A stretch of 6,175 bases of DNA from Acidobacteriota bacterium (GTDB lineage Bacteria > Acidobacteriota > Terriglobia > Terriglobales > Acidobacteriaceae): positions 1 to 6,175 of the forward strand of contig JAJZNH010000017.1 of the NCBI GenBank assembly GCA_021811745.1. Reading direction: 5' to 3'. Made by a program: the position numbers and the translations under genes. The stretch's first letter is position 1, and each line of letters starts with the position of its first letter. The notes beneath the pieces are model-generated. The model saw only the letters and a list, made by a program, of their open reading frames with translations, did not search any database and was not told where the DNA came from. Shown here in pieces: positions 1 through 4,366 of this stretch.

Positions 1-2
1 CA

Positions 3-803
3 ATTATGAGCCTTGAGAATCTTCCGATACCGGCGCAAGCCGATGGCGTGAGCCTTAAGCCGGTGATTGAGGGCTCATCGATCAAGGCGCCTCATCAATA
101 TTTGTTCGCCGAGGAAACGAATCTTAAGCCGCAGTATTCGGTTCGAGACAACCGGTACAAGGTGATCGAGACGATGCCCACAGGGACAATCCAATGTTTC
201 GACGAAGCTACGGATTCGCAGGAGTTGCATAGTGTCTGCGCGCAGATACCTCAAAAGGCTTCTGAATTGAAAGCCGTGCTCGATAAGCACATCCAGAAGA
301 TGATTGAACAGGCGCGGTCCTACGCCGACTGGAAGAACAATCCGGCGCTCGCAGTGCTTGAGCAGCGTGACTCCGGGGCTCTGAAGACGCTGTCACTGCC
401 CAGTCTCATGATAAGCCCGCCAGGAGGTCCGCATTTCCAACTTAGCGGACGAGCATGGTCGTTGGATCATGCGTCAAATAACTTCAGGAAATTTGCCTAT
501 TGGGCTCCGTCTGGACCAGCCGACGCCTCTGCCATCTGGAGGTCGGACACGCCGTTGATCGGAGACTATAAGATTTCGGTTTGGTACGGATCTATTGAGG
601 AATCGGGAATTAAACAGGCTACGGACGCTGCCTACACAGTTCATTTCAAAGGTGGATCTCTATCCTTTCCAGTAGATCAGACTCAGGATCAAGGAGAGTG
701 GCGGATGATAGGAGTTATCCATGACCCGACATATGTGGAACTAACGAATCGTGCGAATGGCGCTGTCGTGGCAGGAGCGGTGAAGTTTGTGAAAGATGAG
801 TGA
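3..803 (+). CDS. Sulfatase C-terminal portion with golvesin-like C-terminal domain (5' partial)
   Basis: Probably the end of a formylglycine-dependent sulfatase, which hydrolyses sulfate esters, often on polysaccharides. The frame is open to the left edge, so the ATG at 6 is likely internal and the catalytic N-terminal half (Cys/Ser-x-Pro-x-Arg motif) is not in view. Residues are counted from that ATG. Residues 7-24 (LPIPAQADGVSLKPVIEG) match the 'P.P...DG.SL.P...G' stretch near the end of sulfatase catalytic domains. Residues 42-75 (SVRDNRYKVIET, then FDEATDSQE) match the C-terminal subdomain pattern 'SVR...YK......LYDL..DP.E'. Residues 137-265 resemble the golvesin/xanthan-lyase C-terminal beta-sandwich: KISVWYGS, AAYTVHFKGG, VDQTQDQGEWRMIGV, then GAVVAGAVKFV. 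This domain is probably extracellular and carbohydrate-related. GC content is about 50-53% in lines I counted, lower than in mutS2. The family call is fairly sure; the substrate is unknown. Confidence 0.72.
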   Translation: MMSLENLPIPAQADGVSLKPVIEGSSIKAPHQYLFAEETNLKPQYSVRDNRYKVIETMPTGTIQCFDEATDSQELHSVCAQIPQKASELKAVLDKHIQKMIEQARSYADWKNNPALAVLEQRDSGALKTLSLPSLMISPPGGPHFQLSGRAWSLDHASNNFRKFAYWAPSGPADASAIWRSDTPLIGDYKISVWYGSIEESGIKQATDAAYTVHFKGGSLSFPVDQTQDQGEWRMIGVIHDPTYVELTNRANGAVVAGAVKFVKDE

Positions 804-805
804 GA

Positions 806-1163
806 CCAGCCGCAATCCCTGCCGGATAGAGTAATTGATCTTGCGCCGGTGAAGCCGCAGAAGTTTCTTGTGCCTGCCATGTCAACCAGCAATTGATCAG
901 GACTTTCCCCGGAATTTCTTAATCCGACCAGACGAGAACGAGTGCAAGCTGCGTGTCCGGGGCGATTCTTTCCGAGTGCCACGCTCGCAGTTTGAGGTTG
1001 GTGAGCAGCAGGATGGGCTGGTCACCGAAGCCGGCAATGACCACCAACCAGAGCTTCTCGGCGCGCTTGGGAAGGTGAACGGGTTCCGCTCCGTAATGCT
1101 ACTCGTAGCTCTTCTCCTGTACCTTGTCGATCTTCACCACGCGTGCCTGATGACGGGGTAGTG
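806..1163 (-). pseudogene. Decayed IS4-type DDE transposase remnant
   Basis: Reading the minus strand from about 1163 gives a transposase-like peptide broken by stops. It runs ARVVKIDKVQEKSYE, TAG (1099-1101), HYGAEPVHLP, then EKLWLVVIAGFGDQP and ILLLTNLKLRAW, reaching a TAA (919-921) in the same frame 60 codons later. The stretch 'HYG..PV.LP...LWLVVI.GFG..P..LLTN' is typical of the central DDE region of IS4-type transposases. After the TAA, WLTWQAQET (about 865-890) resembles the 'YLTRW..EET' segment that carries the catalytic Glu. A shift of one base there gives LRLHRRKINYSIR, close in style to the usual 'LRFIKQSY.LEDIR'. The N-terminal part is missing and I found no terminal inverted repeats, so both limits are approximate. 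It lies immediately downstream of, and opposite to, the sulfatase gene. It is clearly non-functional; the exact IS family is uncertain. Confidence 0.7.
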
Positions 1164-1226
1164 TCCAGAGTTTTTCGCATTTTCGATCTTCCGTCTTACT
1201 CAGGAAGGTTGTTGGGTTGGGGTTGT

Positions 1227-1260
1227 TTTGCTTCTGGCCCCCATGGGGGACAGAAGCAAA
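1227..1260. terminator. 34-bp near-perfect palindrome beyond the mutS2 stop
   Basis: The arms TTTGCTTCTG (1227-1236) and CAGAAGCAAA (1251-1260) are exact reverse complements. They flank the perfect palindrome CCCCCATGGGGG (1238-1249), with a single G/A mismatch between (1237/1250). The element starts 11 bases past the mutS2 stop on the minus strand, where a terminator would be expected. Neither strand has a U-tract after the stem: the minus strand continues with AACAACCCC. It is therefore either an unusual terminator or RNA 3'-end stabiliser, or another kind of inverted repeat. The structure is certain; the function is not. Confidence 0.5.
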
Positions 1261-1271
1261 GCGGTCAGGCG

Positions 1272-3755
1272 TCATTGGCGCAACTCCACAAGGGTCGCTC
1301 CCTGGCCGCCTTCGTTTTGCGGAGCTTCTTCAATGCCCGCGACGTGAGGGTGCTTCTTGAGGAATTCGCGGACGCCGCGGCGGAGGATGCCGGCTCCGTG
1401 GCCGTGGATGACGCGCACGCGCGGAAGGCCGGCGAGAAAGGCGCGGTCAAGATACTTTTCCAGTTCCTCGGTGGCTTCATCGACTGTGCGGCCGATGAGG
1501 TTGATCTCCGTGCGCATGTCGTCTGTTCCGGCGCTGGTGACGGAGACGTGCACGCCCTTTTGGCGGCGCGCTGCGGCGAGCGGGTCGTGTCTTTCGCGTC
1601 CGGAATCTGCTCCGGCGGATGAAGGCGCGGAGCATTCGTCACGTCTCACGCGCATCTTGATGGGCCCGAGCGCGACTTCGAAGATGTCCTTTTCCACCTC
1701 GCGCTGCACCACGGCGATCCGGTTCATGGATTTAAGGAGTACTCGGTCGCCGGGGGCGATGTGACGCAGGATATGTGGCTGCGCGTTGGCGTCGCCCTGA
1801 TCGGCGCCGGTACGGTGCGCGACGACGGCCTGGTTGAAGCTTTCCTGAAACTCGCGGCGCAGGCGCTGGATGCGGCGCTCGGCTTCTTTCGACAACTTCT
1901 GCTGAGCCGCGCGGTCTTCGATGGCGCGGACATTTTCGCGCATCTGGAACTCGAAGTCCTTGAGCAACGACGCCAGCTTGGCCTCAAGATCGCGGGTGCG
2001 GTTGCGCATCTCCGTGTCACCCTCGCGCGCGAGCCGCGCCCGCTCCAGGTTGAGCGCGTACTGTTGCTGGCGTGCCGCCTTGCGCTCGTCTTCGAGTTGC
2101 GCCAGCTCTTTATGCAGCCGGTCGAGGAAGCGGGCGATGTCGGCCTGTTGCGAGCCGAGGCGCTCCCGCGCGCCGGCGATGATGGAGGCGTTCAGGCCCA
2201 GCCGCTCGGCGGTGAGGATGCCGGCTGAAGCGCCGGGCACGCCCATGCGCAGTTGATAATTGGGAACCAGCGTGACTTCGTCGACGCCCGCTGCCGCGTT
2301 AAGCACGCCGGGCGTGTTGGCTGCGTAAACCTTGAGCGAGGTGTGGTGCGTGGAGATGAGCGACCATGCGCCGCGGGCGAGAAAGTAGTTTGCAACGGCC
2401 ACGGCCAACGCCGAGCCCTCTTCGGGATCGGTAGCCGAGCCAAGCTCGTCGAGCAGCACCAGCGAATGTGCATCGGCCAGGCGCGACAGCCGTTCGAGAT
2501 TGGTGATGTGCGCGGAAAAGGTGGAAAGCTCGGCTTCGATGGATTGGGCGTCGCCAATGTCGGCCAGGAAGGCCGTGAAGACCGGGAAATTGGCCGCGGC
2601 GGCGGACACGGGCAAGCCGGCCTGCGCCATCATCGCCAGCAGTGCGGTGGTTTTCAGCGCGACGGTTTTGCCGCCGGTGTTCGGGCCGCTGACGATGAGC
2701 TGCCGTGTCTGGGAGGTCAGTTCCAGCGTGAGCGGCACGACCCTGGTGTTGGGACGTGCTCCGGCGGAGCGCAGATGCTTTTCGAGCAGCGGGTGGCGGG
2801 CCTGCTCGATGCGCAGTTGCTCCTGTCCGAAGGCTGGCCCCACGCAGTCGTAGTCGCGGGCAAAGCGGGCGCGGGCCAGCAGGCTGTCGACGGCGGCCAG
2901 TACGCGCGCGCCTTCCACAAGGCCTTGCGCGTAGCCGGCTACCTGGCGGGTGAGCGCTACGAAGATACGATGGATTTCGGCCTGTTCCTCTTCAATCAGG
3001 CGCACCAGCTCGTTATTCTGCTCGATGGTTTCGAGCGGCTCAACGTAGACCGTTTGCCCGGAGGAACTGGCGCCATGAATCACGCCGGAGACGCGTCGCT
3101 TCAACTCGCTGCGGACCGGAATGACGAATCGCTCGCCGCGAATAGTGATGAGGTCATCCTGCGTGGCGCCTTCGCCGGAGAGCTTGCGCAGGGCCGCGCG
3201 CAGAGACTCCTCAATGAGCCGCTGCTGCCGCTCCTGCTCGCGGCGGATGCGGTTCAGTTCGGGTGAGGCATCGTCGGCGAGCGAGCCATCAGGCAGAATC
3301 TTGCGCTCGATGGACTCGGCCAGAGGACGCAGGTTGGCGGTGAGCGCGGCGGAGAGCGCGGTGAGCCCCGGCAGCCTGCCGGCCAGCCGGGCCGGCGGCT
3401 CGCGCAGTAGCGCCTGCCAGGCGGCAACGTCGTTGGCCAGCCGCGCAACGGCCTGTAACTCAGCCGCTTCCAGGGCTGCATCGGGAATTCGCGCTTTGGC
3501 GGCCAACTGCGTGGGATCGAAGAGGCCGCCCAGCGGAACGGAGACCTGCTCTTCAAGGAGCAGCCGCACCTCGGCGGTGAGCTGGTGCTGGCGGCTGATC
3601 CATTCCTCATCGGTGGAGGGGTGAAGAGCGAGAATCGCTTCGCGGCCAGCCGGCGAGGCTGCGAATCCGGCTACCAGGGCCAGTAACGGCTCCCACTCAA
3701 GCGCAGCGCAATCGGCGTGCGGGACCGGCGACGGGATGGGGTCGAGCAGGGGCAT
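1272..3755 (-). CDS. mutS2: Endonuclease MutS2 (MutS-family ATPase with Smr domain)
   Basis: Cytoplasmic MutS homologue that is not part of mismatch repair. Members suppress homologous recombination, and in Bacillus subtilis MutS2 splits collided ribosomes. The 827 aa length is slightly above the usual ~780. Residues 1-330 form the core and lever region, starting with the family-like ALEWEPLLALVAGFAASPAGRE. The ATPase shows Walker A GPNTGGKT (357-364), ELSTFSAH (409-416), Walker B LVLLDELGSATDP (432-444) and STHHTSLK (468-475). A charged coiled-coil stretch covers about 535-645, and HIAPGDRVLLKS to VRRDE (665-707) looks like a small SH3/KOW-like beta module. The C-terminal Smr domain (748-827) keeps IHGHGAGILR (783-792) but has INLIG where LDLRG is usual. 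The ATG at 3753-3755 is chosen because a TAG lies seven codons upstream with no start codon between. No clear Shine-Dalgarno precedes it. All ATPase motifs look intact. Confidence 0.95.
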   Translation of the reverse strand: MPLLDPIPSPVPHADCAALEWEPLLALVAGFAASPAGREAILALHPSTDEEWISRQHQLTAEVRLLLEEQVSVPLGGLFDPTQLAAKARIPDAALEAAELQAVARLANDVAAWQALLREPPARLAGRLPGLTALSAALTANLRPLAESIERKILPDGSLADDASPELNRIRREQERQQRLIEESLRAALRKLSGEGATQDDLITIRGERFVIPVRSELKRRVSGVIHGASSSGQTVYVEPLETIEQNNELVRLIEEEQAEIHRIFVALTRQVAGYAQGLVEGARVLAAVDSLLARARFARDYDCVGPAFGQEQLRIEQARHPLLEKHLRSAGARPNTRVVPLTLELTSQTRQLIVSGPNTGGKTVALKTTALLAMMAQAGLPVSAAAANFPVFTAFLADIGDAQSIEAELSTFSAHITNLERLSRLADAHSLVLLDELGSATDPEEGSALAVAVANYFLARGAWSLISTHHTSLKVYAANTPGVLNAAAGVDEVTLVPNYQLRMGVPGASAGILTAERLGLNASIIAGARERLGSQQADIARFLDRLHKELAQLEDERKAARQQQYALNLERARLAREGDTEMRNRTRDLEAKLASLLKDFEFQMRENVRAIEDRAAQQKLSKEAERRIQRLRREFQESFNQAVVAHRTGADQGDANAQPHILRHIAPGDRVLLKSMNRIAVVQREVEKDIFEVALGPIKMRVRRDECSAPSSAGADSGRERHDPLAAARRQKGVHVSVTSAGTDDMRTEINLIGRTVDEATEELEKYLDRAFLAGLPRVRVIHGHGAGILRRGVREFLKKHPHVAGIEEAPQNEGGQGATLVELRQ

Positions 3756-3783
3756 GACTGTGAGGTACTGGTGCTATAACACG

Positions 3784-3797
3784 CGATTCTGTAATCG
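3784..3797 (+). repeat. Small perfect hairpin CGATT-CTGT-AATCG
   Basis: CGATT (3784-3788) and AATCG (3793-3797) are exact reverse complements around the four-base loop CTGT. It sits 29-42 bases upstream of the mutS2 start codon on the minus strand and 19 bases left of the larger hairpin. Five-base stems occur by chance, so it matters only if the gap proves to be a structured RNA or an operator. Confidence 0.35.
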
Positions 3798-3816
3798 AAC
3801 CTTTGATCCTGGGAGC

Positions 3817-3852
3817 CCCGGATCTCGTCCGCAGGCGCGGATGAGGCCCGGG
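3817..3852 (+). repeat. 36-bp imperfect palindrome, long stem with four-base loop
   Basis: Pairing is symmetric about 3834.5. CCCGG (3817-3821) pairs with CCGGG (3848-3852), CTC (3824-3826) with GAG (3843-3845), and TCCGC (3828-3832) with GCGGA (3837-3841), around loop AGGC. As plus-strand RNA, positions 3823/3846 and 3827/3842 form U-G and G-U pairs, leaving only A3822/C3847 unpaired in a 16-position stem. On the minus strand those two pairs become C-A mismatches, so the fold favours a plus-strand transcript. An additional TCCTG (3807-3811) could pair with CAGGA (3868-3872) to extend it across an asymmetric bulge. It could be a structured RNA, an operator or chance in GC-rich DNA. Confidence 0.45.
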
Positions 3853-3982
3853 AGACCACGGAATCATCAGGACGCAATAATAAAAGTGTACTGGCGAAGC
3901 TTAATTCCGGCAGGCCTTTTGCAGGCAGTTCCCAAGCTGAAGGCCAGCGCTTACGGGTCGCTTGAACGGAGACGGCGCAGCC

Positions 3983-4279
3983 CTACGAGGCAGATCCGGA
4001 TGCCGGCGAGGCAGCGGGTGCGGAAGAAGCCGCGGAGGCTTTTGCATCAGAAGCAGGCTTGGCTGCGGCGGGGGCGGATTCGCCGGCGGGCGCGCTGCTC
4101 TTGGGCGCGTAGTCATTGACATACCATCCGGAGCCTTTGAATTGCAGGCCGGGCGCCGTCAGCGGGCGCTCCACTTTGCCTCCGCACTGCGGGCACTCTT
4201 TCACCGGCTCGGCGCTAAAACTCTGGATCTTTTCAAAACGATGACCGCATTTGGTACAGCGATACGCATACAACGGCAA
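3983..4279 (-). CDS. FmdB-family zinc-ribbon protein
   Basis: Small protein (98 aa) of the FmdB/CxxC_CXXC_SSSS putative regulatory family. These proteins have a one-domain zinc ribbon, and their precise role is not established. The N-terminus MPLYAYRCTKCGH is the family hallmark. Zinc ligands are Cys8 and Cys11, then Cys29 and Cys32 (CPQCG), followed by the characteristic FKGSGWYVNDY (47-57). Residues 58-98 are a low-complexity Ala/Ser/Pro/Lys tail, probably disordered. The start codon is TTG (4277-4279), accepted because it yields the canonical MPLYAY start and has an AGAGG ribosome-binding site 9 bases upstream. It lies 87 bp downstream of the GH35 gene and 227 bp upstream of mutS2, all on the same strand. 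The family call is sure; the function is unknown, possibly nucleic-acid or protein binding through the zinc ribbon. Confidence 0.9.
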   Translation of the reverse strand: MPLYAYRCTKCGHRFEKIQSFSAEPVKECPQCGGKVERPLTAPGLQFKGSGWYVNDYAPKSSAPAGESAPAAAKPASDAKASAASSAPAASPASGSAS

Positions 4280-4288
4280 GGCACTTTA

Positions 4289-4293
4289 CCTCT
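4289..4293 (-). promoter_or_regulatory. Shine-Dalgarno AGAGG for the fmdB-like gene
   Basis: On the minus strand GAAGAGG is followed by nine bases (TAAAGTGCC) and then the TTG start. This spacing supports the non-ATG start and the MPLYAY N-terminus over any later in-frame start. Confidence 0.6.
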
Positions 4294-4317
4294 TCGGCAA
4301 GAGTTCACTTACTCTCC

Positions 4318-4323
4318 ATTGTA
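4318..4323 (-). promoter_or_regulatory. Possible -10 element TACAAT upstream of the fmdB-like gene
   Basis: The minus strand carries TACAAT, one mismatch from the sigma-70 -10 consensus, 38 bases before the TTG start and after the GH35 stop. The -35 position about 17 bases further upstream (CTGCGA) is a poor match. It would allow transcription independent of the GH35 gene. The evidence is one hexamer only, so this is tentative. Confidence 0.3.
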
Positions 4324-4366
4324 GCGGAGATGCGGTAAATCGCAGTAATCGGCGCGTTTCTGAGTC

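Larger units (their letters stand above)
3756..3982. other. 227-bp intergenic gap between the fmdB-like gene and mutS2
   Basis: I found no credible gene here on either strand. It should contain the mutS2 promoter, read on the minus strand. The best -10-like match there is TATAGC preceded by TG, about 17 bases before the mutS2 ATG, with no good -35; I regard this as weak. It also holds two hairpins, listed separately, and an A/T-rich patch (AATAATAAAA, 3876-3885). No U-tract terminator was seen after the fmdB-like stop. Confidence 0.5.

Noticed and set aside
868..1161. Open frame of 97 codons on the plus strand in the sulfatase-mutS2 gap
   Set aside because: The opposite strand carries recognisable transposase blocks over the same bases, so this is the shadow of a pseudogene.
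2253..3266. Long open frame of 337 codons on the plus strand inside mutS2
   Set aside because: It lies antisense to a well-conserved mutS2, its peptide has no recognisable motif, and long antisense open frames are expected in GC-rich genes.
3795..3801. tRNA-like GGTTCGA on the minus strand
   Set aside because: It lacks the T-arm stem, the acceptor stem and the anticodon arm at proper distances; it is part of the small CGATT/AATCG hairpin.
3771..3900. 6S RNA, SRP RNA or RNase P RNA in the structured gap
   Set aside because: The conserved sequence blocks I know for these RNAs are not visible. The long hairpin alone is not enough to name a class.
3736..4119. Arg-rich open frame on the plus strand across the gap and the fmdB-like gene
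   Set aside because: It overlaps both genuine genes, is dominated by Arg from reverse-complemented GC-rich codons and shows no domain.
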